A stretch of 64,000 nt of DNA from Enterococcus caccae ATCC BAA-1240 (GTDB lineage Bacteria > Bacillota > Bacilli > Lactobacillales > Enterococcaceae): contig NZ_KE136474.1 in the NCBI RefSeq assembly GCF_000407145.1, positions 62,001 through 126,000 of the forward strand, in the 5' to 3' direction. The translations under genes and the position numbers were made by a program. Below the pieces are notes generated by a model. That model did no database searches, was not told the origin of the DNA, and saw only the letters and a list, made by a program, of their open reading frames with translations. Position 1 is the first letter of the stretch. Every line of letters starts with the position of its first letter. Of this stretch, positions 45,856 through 54,466 are shown piece after piece.

Positions 45856-47214
45856 CTATGCAAGTTGTCGAGCTAATTCTTTATCTCGTTGGACTAACTC
45901 AGCAATTTTTCCATTGATTTCTTTTGTTAAAGTATCAAATTTTTGTCCTATTTGTTTTGCTTTACTTATTTTCTCTTGGAATTCTTGCGTTGGAGCACTC
46001 ACCATTGTTTGTTCTGTGCATCCTGCAGATTGTAGGGCTTCCATCATCTCTCCATGAGATAAGCCAGGTGTGCTACTTCTCACTCGTGATAGTCCTTCTT
46101 GCCAAGTCTGTTCTAATTCTGAAATACCATTTTTGTATATTTTGATGACATTTTCCATCGCCATATCAAACTTAGATGAGGCAAGTTTAACAATGGCTAG
46201 TGCTTGACTATCATCAAGGTAAATTTGTTCATTCCCTGAAAGCCCACCACCACTAGCTGTAAATTTCTTTCTTAATTTGTTCAACTTAGTAAAGCTATTT
46301 ATTTGCATTTGTAACCATTCGTTTTCTTTTTTTAAACGTTGGTATTCGCCTTTACTACCACTATTTTGAACACCATATAATTCCAGTCGGCGCATTTCTC
46401 TTTTATTTGCAATAATGCTTTGTGCTAGAAGTGTTTGTTCGATTGAAATTCCACCATTTAAATCTGAGTAAACAGCTATATCTCCATATTTATCTATATA
46501 ATTCCCATTTTTATCAAGCTTAAATTGATCTCGAGAATGCCCTGCAAGTTTCCATCCTGCATTATCAATCCCGATACTCAAAAACGGAATTTTATGCTTC
46601 CCTCCAGTCAAAAAACCACTTGTAACTGCATCGGAAGTGTCATATAGATTAACAATGAGTCCTTTGTAATTTTTCACTTGACTATCGCTCAACCCAGATC
46701 CTGCAGCGCCGTAAGTAAAGGCATTGTAGTTTTTCAAAACAGCTACATATATTGCTTCTGCTCCACCCAAAGAATGACCCGTAGTCGCTATAATGTACCC
46801 CTCACTTTTTGGAAAACGCTGTTCAATAATATCTGCGTAGTTTAAGGCGGATTGAAAAGCCCCGTTAGCATGTTTGTCATTTAAACCAATTTCACGAGCA
46901 TCTGTTTTCATATCTTGCCAACCGTTCGTACCAGCGTATGCAATGGTTATATCTTTTTTTATCACTGATTCTGGATATCCTGATATTTCTTTTAACTGAT
47001 TTATTTTTCTACCTTTATACTCATCTTTAATTTCTCCTACCACCATTGCTTGCATGCTGTTTTCTTTAGGCTCTTTTTCATTTCCAATCACATTTTTATT
47101 CGTATCTATTGTATCTAAAATAATATAGTTAGGATCTTTTGAAAGCTCATTAACTTTTACTGTTCCATTTTCAACATCGTAAACTTCCCCAGATAACGTT
47201 AAATTTTGATCCAT
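45856..47214 (-). CDS. probable type VII secretion lipase effector, N-terminal lipase and C-terminal LXG-like domain
   Basis: 452 residues, no signal peptide. Residues about 80-230 are a class 3 lipase/Mbeg1-like hydrolase: IAYAGTNGW oxyanion region, GHSLGG with nucleophile Ser148, Asp192/Asp195 in LYDTSD and His226 in AGHSRDQF. Residues about 270-452 are long helices with GLSGNEQIYLDDSQAL, YKNGISELEQTWQEG and LSHGEMMEALQSAGCTEQTMV, resembling an LXG-like targeting domain. This reversed order is that of S. aureus TslA. Its start overlaps the upstream gene's stop by one base. It likely attacks membrane lipids of neighbouring cells. Confidence 0.75.
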   Translation of the reverse strand: MDQNLTLSGEVYDVENGTVKVNELSKDPNYIILDTIDTNKNVIGNEKEPKENSMQAMVVGEIKDEYKGRKINQLKEISGYPESVIKKDITIAYAGTNGWQDMKTDAREIGLNDKHANGAFQSALNYADIIEQRFPKSEGYIIATTGHSLGGAEAIYVAVLKNYNAFTYGAAGSGLSDSQVKNYKGLIVNLYDTSDAVTSGFLTGGKHKIPFLSIGIDNAGWKLAGHSRDQFKLDKNGNYIDKYGDIAVYSDLNGGISIEQTLLAQSIIANKREMRRLELYGVQNSGSKGEYQRLKKENEWLQMQINSFTKLNKLRKKFTASGGGLSGNEQIYLDDSQALAIVKLASSKFDMAMENVIKIYKNGISELEQTWQEGLSRVRSSTPGLSHGEMMEALQSAGCTEQTMVSAPTQEFQEKISKAKQIGQKFDTLTKEINGKIAELVQRDKELARQLA

Positions 47215-47726
47215 TATTTGATTACCCCCTCATAATATACGATATCTTCTTCGGGCATAATTTTAGCTGTCTTTTCTGGCTTCTCTTCAATATAATAAGG
47301 ACCATCACCAGAATGAGTACTTACGGTATACATTAGTTTGTTAGTTTCTGCAGATACTTTATCCAGAAAGATGTCCTCTTTATATACATCATTAATCACA
47401 AAGTACACTCTTACTGTATTCATTGGCGTAACAACAAATTTTGTAAATTCAACTTTATTAATTTTTGAATACTCTTTAAGAGCATCTAATTTCTCAAAAT
47501 ATTGGCTTTCGCTTAGACTACCGTTTCCCTTATTAAATTCTTTAAATATTTCTTGTTCTTTCTTTTCATCAACTGTATAAAGAACATAATTATTATAGAG
47601 ATAATTTGCTAAATCGGCTTGAACAGCTAGTAACTCTTTTTTTTCTTTCTCTTTATCCATATACATTTTCCCTCCAATTCCTAAAACCAAAACAATAATA
47701 ATGCCAAATAAAATAGTCCTTTTCAA
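47214..47726 (-). CDS. membrane-anchored protein, candidate immunity protein for the lipase
   Basis: 170 residues from TTG 47726 (GGTGG seven bases upstream). A single N-terminal membrane helix (TILFGIIIVLVLGIGGKMYM) without a lipobox cysteine precedes an extracellular domain of about 145 residues (KFVVTPMNTVRVYFVINDVYKEDIFLDKVS). TAATG stop-start overlap couples it to the lipase gene. A surface-exposed anchored protein translated with a toxin is the expected form of immunity against an externally acting lipase. I do not recognise the domain, so the role is inference. Confidence 0.6.
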   Translation of the reverse strand: MKRTILFGIIIVLVLGIGGKMYMDKEKEKKELLAVQADLANYLYNNYVLYTVDEKKEQEIFKEFNKGNGSLSESQYFEKLDALKEYSKINKVEFTKFVVTPMNTVRVYFVINDVYKEDIFLDKVSAETNKLMYTVSTHSGDGPYYIEEKPEKTAKIMPEEDIVYYEGVIK

Positions 47727-48064
47727 TCTATTTCCACCACTTCCGTTTTAACATATCGACTTGATTTCCTCCGTAGTATATAGTAAACAATCTAGTTGTT
47801 AATCATTTTTAACATAAAATAATTATACCATATCATTTCATTCTTAAAGCACAGTTATATATATATATTCAAATTTAAGTAGATTATATTATAGACATTA
47901 AGTTCCTACGTGAACATTTTAAATTCCATAAATTTATAATAATAAGATCATTTTTATTTACATGTTATAATATTAATAAAAAACTCTTTCTTTTCGTGCA
48001 AAACAAGTAGTTTATTTATTGATGTGATTTTAAAAAAATAGTGCTCTGAGAAGGAGGAACAAAC
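47727..48064. other. AT-rich intergenic region between divergent transcripts
   Basis: No gene is supported in 338 bases. TGTTATAAT near 47964-47972 is an extended -10 for rightward transcription. The leftward promoter for the lipase locus is not distinct. AAGGAGGAACAAAC before 48065 is shared with the two full AraC-type copies, but their leader hairpin is missing here. Confidence 0.45.
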
Positions 48065-48394
48065 ATGAAAACGAAAATGCCTGAAATTCTTTCTTTCATT
48101 TCAGAAGAAGCTGTTAGTAGAAAAATGACCAGTGAGGAAATTGCCGTTCACTTTGGTTATGATAAACATCACTTTAGTCGGAAATTTAAAGAAATAAATG
48201 GATTCAGTGTTGCTGAATTTCTCTCTAGTTTAAAAGTTGAAAAGGCGATCTTTGAACTTGATGAAGAAAAGCGAATACTCGACCTACAAGAACGTTCAGG
48301 TTTTGAAAGCAGCGGTAGTTTTACGAATACGTTAAAAAAATATACAGGAAGTTCTCCTAGAGCGTATAAACGGAAATGAGTGAGCTTTTTGACG
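48065..48394 (+). pseudogene. truncated AraC-type regulator gene
   Basis: The first 100 codons are nearly identical to the 257-residue genes at 53362 and 62360 and cover the AraC double helix-turn-helix (MTSEEIAVHFGYDKHHFSRKF). Near 48368 one A is lost from the AAAA of the intact copies, so the frame stops at 48377-48379, and a few bases later the homology ends at the dispersed repeat. The remaining 104-residue product could still bind DNA. Confidence 0.8.
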
Positions 48395-48490
48395 AAATGG
48401 GATTTTAAAGTTCATCAGTATTAGCCAAACTGTTACTGATTAACGATAGTTTTAAACAAGTAGTTGACTATCTAACTACTTGTTTTTTTT
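48395..48490 (+). repeat. dispersed intergenic repeat, copy 2
   Basis: Starts at ATGGGATTTTAAAG, follows copy 1 with several differences (a degenerate TCATCAGTAT hairpin) and ends with AACAAGTAGTTGAC and AACTACTTG plus eight T, a usable terminator. Between it and 48743 I see no gene or other structure. Confidence 0.7.
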
Positions 48491-48743
48491 GCAAAATATC
48501 TGCAGACGGATGCGAATATCCTATGATGTTTACACAAAGCATTTTAATATATAACACAACTTAATTTCAGCTCAAAAAAGGCTAGAGAGAATTCCTCTAA
48601 ACCTCATAACAACCATTTTTGCTACTTTATAAACAGTCCCTTCCGTGTTAACTATTTGTAACTAATCTGTTGAGAAAATCTAAAAAATGAAATTATACAT
48701 CATCTTTAGAACCAATTAAATTCCATATTGAACGAAAAACAAA

Positions 48744-48772
48744 TTGACAGAGAAAGCGTTTCATAATACAAT
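48744..48772 (+). promoter_or_regulatory. promoter of the NlpC/P60-like gene
   Basis: TTGACA (48744-48749), a 17-base spacer, TACAAT (48767-48772). The spacer contains GAAAGCGTTTC, which is cre-like but misses outer consensus positions, so catabolite control is only possible. Confidence 0.75.
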
Positions 48773-48808
48773 TATTTTCCAATCATAATAATAAGGAGTT
48801 GTTACTTA

Positions 48809-49597
48809 ATGAAAAAATTTATGTTGTTGTTGTTGTTTGTTGCCGTGTTTTTACTCCCCTCGTCAAAAAAAGTATATGCTGATGATTTAAGTAGTGTTAT
48901 GGATCAGTATGCACTAACTGGAAAAGAGTTAGATGAATTTGAAAAAAATGAACGGAATGTATCACGTTCTTCTCGATCATCAGTCCCTCAAAAAACGGAA
49001 ACTGAGTTAAAAGAGCAATACGCTTCTTTGCTAGAGAGCGGGTACTTAGGTTCTGATGTAACCTTTGAAATGTATAGAGAATTAGCCACTGCTACCCCGC
49101 CAATTGATCCTGTAGTTTCAAATGCACGCTCAGTTGCTGGAAATCCACAACCCGGAGATATTATGATTACAAATGGGACTTCATTCGGGGGACTAACTGG
49201 TCATGCTGGAATCTTTCTGAACAATGGAACTATTTTAAGTATACAAGGTGGGGGATACACGCCTGCTGCAATGTCCATTATTGATTGGGCAAAAAAATAT
49301 ATGAGTAAAAAAGGACAATGGACTAAAATTTATAGACCTGCCGCTAAATATAAACCCAACGCAGCTTATCAGTGGGCTATAAATAATTATAGAGGAAAAA
49401 ATTATTCATATGGAATAAATACAAATATATGGTCTAAAAATCCAACCTATTGCTCTAAAATAGTTTGGCAAGCTTATTGGTATTCTTCTGCTGCCGCTCA
49501 AGTAGGAGGTATGAAACAACCATTAATAGTAAGTCCGTATGATTTACCAGCATATTTTAACTCAAGACCTGCTCATGTAGGAACGTGGTCTGCATAG
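48809..49597 (+). CDS. secreted permuted NlpC/P60 (YiiX/YycO-like) hydrolase
   Basis: 262 residues with a signal peptide (cleavage after VYA, about residue 24) and a charged linker to about residue 100. The domain follows with QPGDIMI, GHAGIFL (His132) and YCSKIVWQAYW (Cys215). The order His before Cys is that of circularly permuted NlpC/P60 enzymes such as YiiX and YycO, which cut peptide or amide bonds in wall or lipoprotein-like substrates. It has a good promoter and is followed by a small membrane protein, which may protect the host or help export. Confidence 0.75.
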   Translation: MKKFMLLLLFVAVFLLPSSKKVYADDLSSVMDQYALTGKELDEFEKNERNVSRSSRSSVPQKTETELKEQYASLLESGYLGSDVTFEMYRELATATPPIDPVVSNARSVAGNPQPGDIMITNGTSFGGLTGHAGIFLNNGTILSIQGGGYTPAAMSIIDWAKKYMSKKGQWTKIYRPAAKYKPNAAYQWAINNYRGKNYSYGINTNIWSKNPTYCSKIVWQAYWYSSAAAQVGGMKQPLIVSPYDLPAYFNSRPAHVGTWSA

Positions 49598-49646
49598 TTT
49601 ATAAACAATGTAGTTAAAAATAAGAATGAAGAAGGATAGTTAAACT

Positions 49647-49925
49647 ATGAATATATTAAGATTTTTTTTTATTACAGTTTGGGGAGTTCTTGCTTTTTTA
49701 ATTTCATTTAGCGTATTACGCATAATAACTAAAGCAAGTTATCATGATTTTTCTGGTAACGGTACAATTATTTATGCTACTACTGGTATAATTTATGTGA
49801 TTATAACGATCATTTTATCTATACTCTATTCAAAAAAATATTTATACTTTTTAGTTTTGCTATCCATACTTTGCTTTGTTTCCCCTTTTCTATTAATTTA
49901 TTTGCTCAACAATTTCAAAATGTAA
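49647..49925 (+). CDS. small three-helix membrane protein
   Basis: 92 residues with three strongly hydrophobic segments (about 5-25, 40-60, 65-88) and few charges. It is 49 bases downstream of the NlpC/P60-like gene, with AGAAGGATAG before the ATG, and is followed by a terminator, so the two form a unit. Family unknown. An immunity or accessory role toward the secreted enzyme is only suggested by the pairing. Confidence 0.6.
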   Translation: MNILRFFFITVWGVLAFLISFSVLRIITKASYHDFSGNGTIIYATTGIIYVIITIILSILYSKKYLYFLVLLSILCFVSPFLLIYLLNNFKM

Positions 49926-49928
49926 TAT

Positions 49929-49980
49929 AAAACCAATCGTCTGAAATTATAGTTAAGTTAATCTCAGACGATTGGTTTTT
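49929..49980 (+). terminator. intrinsic terminator after the NlpC/P60-like unit
   Basis: A perfect 16-bp stem, AAAACCAATCGTCTGA (49929-49944) with its complement at 49964-49979. No other feature is seen from 49981 to 50144. Confidence 0.85.
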
Positions 49981-50144
49981 GCAAAAAGTTAATATAATTT
50001 ATTCAATATTTTTTTTAATTACAGATATCTGTGATGATAACACTTTGATAACAGTCTAAAAAAACTCTTGATTCAAAACAATTCAAACACCATCAAATCC
50101 TTTTATAATCAGTTAAATTACTTTATTGAATTTCGTTTATTTTT

Positions 50145-50297
50145 GAGTGGAATAAAGAGCCAACATAATATAAATGGGGACTGCCGATAAATCAACGTTT
50201 TTCAACTTAGAAATACTTGATTTTCATTAAAAATGATATGGTTCTTACCTTTTTCCCTACCAAAATAAAACCCTGCTAAGATGATTCTTGGCAGGGA
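50145..50297 (+). repeat. right copy of the guaA-end direct repeat
   Basis: GAGTGGAATAAAG at 50145 matches the final codons of guaA with one base missing. Then AGCCAACATAAT, GCCGATAAATCAACGTTTTT and AAAATGATATGGTTC follow as in the left copy. It ends with the hairpin CCCTGCTAAGA/TCTTGGCAGGG (50271-50297). It lies 11.2 kb from the left copy in the same orientation. Confidence 0.7.
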
Positions 50298-51340
50298 ATT
50301 TTCGAGCATATTCTTGGTCTTCATCAGAAAGATTATTGTTATAACCAACATAGCATTTTTCAATGGATTCTTTCTGTTGTAGATTTTCAAAAATGGGAAT
50401 CATACATAACTGCTTAGACCAAGCATCATTGTCATGATTATTCACTGCTTTTAATAACCACATTAAATTTATTTCTGGTGAGTCTTCAAAATATGATAGT
50501 ATGAATTTACATATTCACTTTTCGGATAACTAGGAAATAGCTTAAGAAATGTGCTTTTAGGATGTGCTGCTATACCTCAAGTTTCATCAATATAATGTGC
50601 TAAAAATTCTAGAAGTATCGTTTGATGATACTTTACCCTTAAAATATGCATGAACTTCTTGCATTAGTATGCATCAAGGCGAAAGTTGGTATCCTTAAAT
50701 CTTCATTTTCAGGATCATCATAAAATTCAATTGTATATTCAGGAAATTTTTCATAGTACCATGACATCCCTTCATAACTACTTTTCATTTTTATCCAAGA
50801 GTCAGTATCCTTGATACAATTAAATACTCTTTCCTTTGGATAAGGGATTAAGCCAAATCTAAATTCCCATAATTTTTCGATATCCTGAATTTCAGCTTGT
50901 TTATTGATCGAAGTATTTTTCGCACTTTTTCGAACATAAATTTGATTAGGTTGTACGCTTTGAGATTTTTCTTTAAGATAAAAAGGTACGCTTTGAGATT
51001 TATGAACTACTAAAATGTCTAATTCTGTACCAACTCCATTGATTATTGTTCTTAACCCCAACGCTGGAATATAATCTCCTGCCCATTTCTTACTATGAAT
51101 AAAATAGAGATAATTTTCCTAAGTCCACCTACCTAAATACTTTTCAACTCCTTTTATTTCAACAGGATTATCAGATATTCCCATTATTAAATAAGCTTCA
51201 TGATTACTCAGATTATTTGCCATACAAATTATGTCATGTAATAAATCATTTTTCTTTTTATTTATCTCTGCCTTGTCTTGACCTTCATAAAAATAAGGAA
51301 ACCCCTTTCGAAGAACAAAAGGTGTATATCCTCCTTCTAA
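50257..51340 (-). pseudogene. decayed AlbA_2 (Schlafen-like) domain protein gene
   Basis: Reading leftward from about 51330, the frame gives DLLHDIICMANNLSNHEAYLI, then MGISDNPVEIKGVEKYLGRWT and a TAG near 51119. It resumes with YFIHSKKWAGDYIPALGLRT, IYVRKSAKNTSINKQAEIQ and LWEFRFGL, which is the AlbA_2 pattern. After the stop at 50639 further frames are broken, with a last open piece at 50257-50463 (YVGYNNNLSDEDQEYARKF). Missing start, an in-frame stop and frameshifts mark a dead gene. Confidence 0.7.
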
Positions 51341-51477
51341 TATCTACATCCCGCTGTCACGCTTTTACTTTAGCGTTGTTTTGGGCGGGTGGTTCTGGTA
51401 CACTGTTAGTAATTTCTTGGTTAAACTATTGCCGATAAGGTGAAGCGATTACATAGGATTATTTTGGAGGATAAAAT

Positions 51478-52122
51478 ATGAGTTCAACAGTTACTTTCTA
51501 TATTACTCGACATGGGGAAACATTACTTAACCATTTACATAAAGCACAAGGTTGGGTAGATTCCCCATTAACTGAAAGAGGAATCCAAGCAGCCTCACAA
51601 CTAGGACTGCAACTGAAAAATGTCCAATTTTCGGCTGCATTTTCCAGTGATACAAATAGAGCTTTACAGACTGGAAAAACCATATTAACTGCACAGGGGC
51701 AAAATGAACTACAAGTTATTACTGATAAAAGGCTCCGTGAGTGGTGTTTGGGCTGCTGGGAAGCAGAAAATAATGATAAGTTTATTTCCAGTATGATGAA
51801 TGAATTACAGATACAAAATGATTTTTCAGAACTTAATTTCCGTCTGCCGGAAGTTCAGGAGATTATTTATAAATCCGACACAACAGGTATGGTTGAACCG
51901 TTTCATATGATTACGGATAGATTGGAACGTTTTCTCAAAGATACAGGTGATAATTTTATTCACTTGAATAATCCAAGCATCCTGATTGTTACTCATGCTT
52001 TTGCTATTAAAACATTGCTATATTTGTTTTCAAAAGAAATGTTGCGAAAAAAACCTAAAATCAAAAATGTCGATATTATTACTATTAAATGGGATGGTAA
52101 AAGTTTTTCTATCCTTACATGA
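51478..52122 (+). CDS. histidine phosphatase family protein (phosphoglycerate mutase-like)
   Basis: 214 residues with GGAGG before the ATG. The phosphohistidine motif YITRHGETLLN is at residues 7-17, GWVDSPLTERGIQAA and SSDTNRALQTG follow, and the second catalytic histidine is in LIVTHAFAIKTLL. Such enzymes remove phosphate from small phosphometabolites; the substrate is not clear. It stands among decayed genes, but its own frame is intact. Confidence 0.85.
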   Translation: MSSTVTFYITRHGETLLNHLHKAQGWVDSPLTERGIQAASQLGLQLKNVQFSAAFSSDTNRALQTGKTILTAQGQNELQVITDKRLREWCLGCWEAENNDKFISSMMNELQIQNDFSELNFRLPEVQEIIYKSDTTGMVEPFHMITDRLERFLKDTGDNFIHLNNPSILIVTHAFAIKTLLYLFSKEMLRKKPKIKNVDIITIKWDGKSFSILT

Positions 52123-52183
52123 TAAGCATAATACGCCTTTGCGGCTCAAGGCGATAATACGCATTAAGAAAGGAACTGGAAAT

Positions 52184-52291
52184 ATGGCGCAAGATGTTTC
52201 CAACAGCCAATATGGAAATGTGAAATATATTGAAAAGGACAATGTCGCACTACTTACACAGAAACAGAAATGCAGTTATGATCCTTTTTAA
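52184..52291 (+). CDS. 35-residue open frame, probably a gene remnant
   Basis: AAAGGAACTGGAAAT precedes ATG 52184 and the frame reads MAQDVSNSQYGNVKYIEKDN then ALLTQKQKCSYDPF. It is less AT-rich than its surroundings and follows the phosphatase by 60 bases. I do not recognise it; it may be the surviving start of a longer gene. Confidence 0.3.
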   Translation: MAQDVSNSQYGNVKYIEKDNVALLTQKQKCSYDPF

Positions 52292-52329
52292 GAGACTAGT
52301 CTTGAACATATCTACTTTTTATTAATTCA

Positions 52330-52600
52330 ATGGACATAATCACATAGCCTTTTTTACAAATTCTTTTTCATGTTCTTTTCTGCCAAAAATACCCGCAATA
52401 CTAGCAAAAACCATCGAACTAGTGTATTCTTATGCTTTTCTATCAAAACTTTGCAGTAATAACATGTCGTTAACTCTGTATGGCCTATCGTCTTGTCTAG
52501 TCTCAAACGTTCTATAACCTAGCCCTAAATCTCTAAAATATTCTGGATCTGTTTTTAATTCATGAACTATTCTTTGATTTTTGAATCATTTGTCATTCAC
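52330..52600 (-). pseudogene. remnant of a DUF3850-type gene
   Basis: The minus strand gives RIVHELKTDPEYFRDLGLGY, then RTFETRQDDRPYRVNDMLLL and a stop at 52432. This matches the DUF3850 pattern (HELKxDPEYF, FExRxxDRxYxVxD) seen mostly in phage-derived genes. There is no start codon in frame at a proper site, so it is a fragment; the bases on either side hold further short broken frames. Confidence 0.55.
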
Positions 52601-52737
52601 TATCTATCCGCCCTCCTTCTGATCGTTATTGAGATACTCTAAGAACTCTAGCACTTCTACACCTTCACTTTTGCAAACTGCAGCAAGAGTCGATTTTATG
52701 TATCTGCAATAATGAATAATCACGAGGAAGGGTTATT

Positions 52738-52952
52738 ATGGCATTTCAAATTGAACTAAATGAACAAGAATTATCCGTTCAAGGAGTACAATTTCAGACA
52801 AAAAAAGAATATACCATAATAAAGAACTCTTTAGGTTCAAGTATGTACGAAGGCTTCGAGAGACAACAAAAGACATGATTCAGCTTCTAAAAGACACTCC
52901 TGATGGAAAAAAATCTAACTTTATATTTCTGGGAATATTAACTCATGACTAA
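52738..52952 (+). pseudogene. frameshifted small gene, left copy
   Basis: Starts MAFQIELNEQELSVQGVQFQ with GAGGAAGGG upstream and stops at 52876-52878 after 46 codons. The +1 frame continues DMIQLLKDTPDGKKSNFIFL and ends GILTHD, so a single frameshift splits a protein of about 72 residues. The identical break occurs in the right copy. The 330 bases after it hold no intact frame. The family is unknown. Confidence 0.6.
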
Positions 52953-53296
52953 CTCTTATAACTATATAGGTACAGAAAATCTTTACACTTCTCCTAATTC
53001 AAAGGTTTAAAAAAATTCTTCTACTATTACCGATTTAGAAAAATGACATGTTACTGAACATTTTTTTGCATCTAACAGTATAGCTGAATTAGCTGAAAAG
53101 CCTATTTTAGTCAATTTGGTGTGATTCATTCTAATCTTAAACTTTTGAAGAAAGTTATCTTTGAAAACCTAGCACCATTTTGATACTAGCTCTTATAAAC
53201 TAACTGCTTTTTACACTATTCAAGTTAGCTTAAATCCCTTTAAACTGGTGATCTCCAGCTTATAGATTCTATTAGTTTATCGAGTGAGCGTGATAC

Positions 53297-53342
53297 AAAA
53301 ATCCTTGGAAATCCTTATTTATAGGGATTCTCAAGGATTTTT
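53297..53342 (+). promoter_or_regulatory. terminator-like leader hairpin before the AraC-type gene, left copy
   Basis: AAAAATCCTTG (53297-53307) pairs with CAAGGATTTTT (53332-53342), with inner AATCC/GGATT, and the T-run ends just before AAAGGAGG. An intrinsic terminator placed directly ahead of a ribosome site suggests attenuation or insulation from upstream transcription. Confidence 0.55.
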
Positions 53343-53361
53343 ATTTAAAGGAGGAACAAAC

Positions 53362-54135
53362 ATGAAAACGAAGATGCCTGAAATTCTTTCTTTCATTTCA
53401 GAAGAAGCTGTTAGTAGAAAAATGACCAGTGAGGAAATTGCCGTTCACTTTGGTTATGATAAACATCACTTTAGTCGGAAATTTAAAGAAATAAATGGAT
53501 TCAGTGTTGCTGAATTTCTCTCTAGTGTAAAAGTTGAAAAGGCGATCTTTGAACTTGATGAAAAAAAGCGAATACTCGACCTACAAGAACGTTCAGGTTT
53601 TGAAAGCAGCGGTAGTTTCACGAATACGTTCAAAAAATACACAGGTAGTTCACCTAGAGCGTACAAAACGGAAATGAGTGAACTTTTTGATGATATGAAA
53701 CGTTTTGAAACGGATGATAAGGATCAGTCGATAGCGCATTTTGAAGAAAAGAGTCATTCTTTTTGCACCGTAACGATTGAAGTACCTGATGGATTTGAGA
53801 TGGGGATCCTATTTATTGGGCTTTTCCGGACACTGATACCGAATCATATGCCTATATCCGGATTAGCTACAAAAAATTTAATCGGAAATAAATTGAAAAA
53901 CATTCCAAGTGGAGACTATTATTTATTAGCTTGCGGGATAAGCCGTTCCAATAATATTTTCTCTTACTTTAACTTAGGCAATAGTTTACGAGGTAAAGAA
54001 GATGAAAGATTATCTTTCCCGAATTGTTCTGGAAATCATTACACGATTAAGCTGAGAGAACCAATACCAGAAGACCCGCCCATATTAGTGAATGTGGGAA
54101 AACTTTTGATCTCCCGTTTAAAGAACACAATCTAG
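53362..54135 (+). CDS. AraC-type regulator with N-terminal HTH, left copy
   Basis: 257 residues from ATG 53362 with AAAGGAGG upstream; an in-frame GTG at 53284 lies before the leader hairpin and is not credible. The AraC double helix-turn-helix is at the N-terminus (about 8-105: MTSEEIAVHFGYDKHHFSRKF and LQERSGFESSGSFTNTFKKY), as in Rob/MarA-type proteins. A 130-residue C-terminal domain (FEEKSHSFCTVTIEVPDGFE and onward) may bind a ligand; I do not recognise it. It differs from the right copy at only a few residues. Confidence 0.85.
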   Translation: MKTKMPEILSFISEEAVSRKMTSEEIAVHFGYDKHHFSRKFKEINGFSVAEFLSSVKVEKAIFELDEKKRILDLQERSGFESSGSFTNTFKKYTGSSPRAYKTEMSELFDDMKRFETDDKDQSIAHFEEKSHSFCTVTIEVPDGFEMGILFIGLFRTLIPNHMPISGLATKNLIGNKLKNIPSGDYYLLACGISRSNNIFSYFNLGNSLRGKEDERLSFPNCSGNHYTIKLREPIPEDPPILVNVGKLLISRLKNTI

Positions 54136-54184
54136 AATAATATTATTCGACCGTGAAATGATAAACTAATCGTCAGTTGATGGA

Positions 54185-54337
54185 ATGAACGAAACATTCA
54201 GTTCACTAAAAAACAACACCCAAAATCACTCTATTCCCGATAACCTCTTCTATGAGCATAAGCGAATACTAAAAACATTAGCTCAAGAAACACACAAACT
54301 TAAAAGCAAAGAGAAACTGAAAAACATTTTGATTTAA
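54185..54337 (+). pseudogene. 5'-truncated paralogue of the 75-residue gene
   Basis: The frame NETFSSLKNNTQNHSIPDNL continuing through EKLKNILI and stop matches codons 28-75 of the gene at 44725, about 85 percent identical. The first 27 codons are replaced by the end of the 1.48-kb repeat, without a ribosome site. It marks the right junction of the left repeat copy. Confidence 0.75.
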
Positions 54338-54441
54338 AATCCTAGCCGCAAAATGGGATTTTAAAGTTCATCAGTATTAGCCGAACTGATACTGATGAGC
54401 GATATATAAAGCTAAGTAATTGAACAGGCAACTACTTATCT
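54333..54441 (+). repeat. dispersed intergenic repeat, copy 3
   Basis: Follows the truncated paralogue exactly as copy 1 follows the intact gene: AAAATCCTAGCCGCAAAATG, the TCATCAGTAT/ATACTGATGA hairpin, then a diverged last hairpin. The gene-plus-repeat block was therefore duplicated together. Confidence 0.75.
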
Positions 54442-54466
54442 TTTATTTTAATCTTTAGTCGTTCAA

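Larger units (their letters stand above)
52709..54187 (+). repeat. 1.48-kb direct repeat, left copy
   Basis: Nearly identical to 61707-63185 (constant offset 8998 bases). I noticed about ten single-base differences, mostly in 53520-53850 and at the ends. It contains a frameshifted small gene, a noncoding stretch, a hairpin leader and a full AraC-type gene. At its left end it cuts off the promoter that is intact before the right copy, and at its right end it abuts a truncated gene, so this copy looks derived. Confidence 0.9.

Noticed and set aside
38954-50144. Active integrative element at guaA
   Set aside because: No integrase, excisionase, relaxase or replication gene is visible between the repeats, so only a relic or passive insertion is supported.
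53284-53361. GTG start of the AraC-type gene at 53284 (and 62282 in the other copy)
   Set aside because: The codons lie in and before a terminator hairpin and have no ribosome site; ATG 53362/62360 follows AAAGGAGG.
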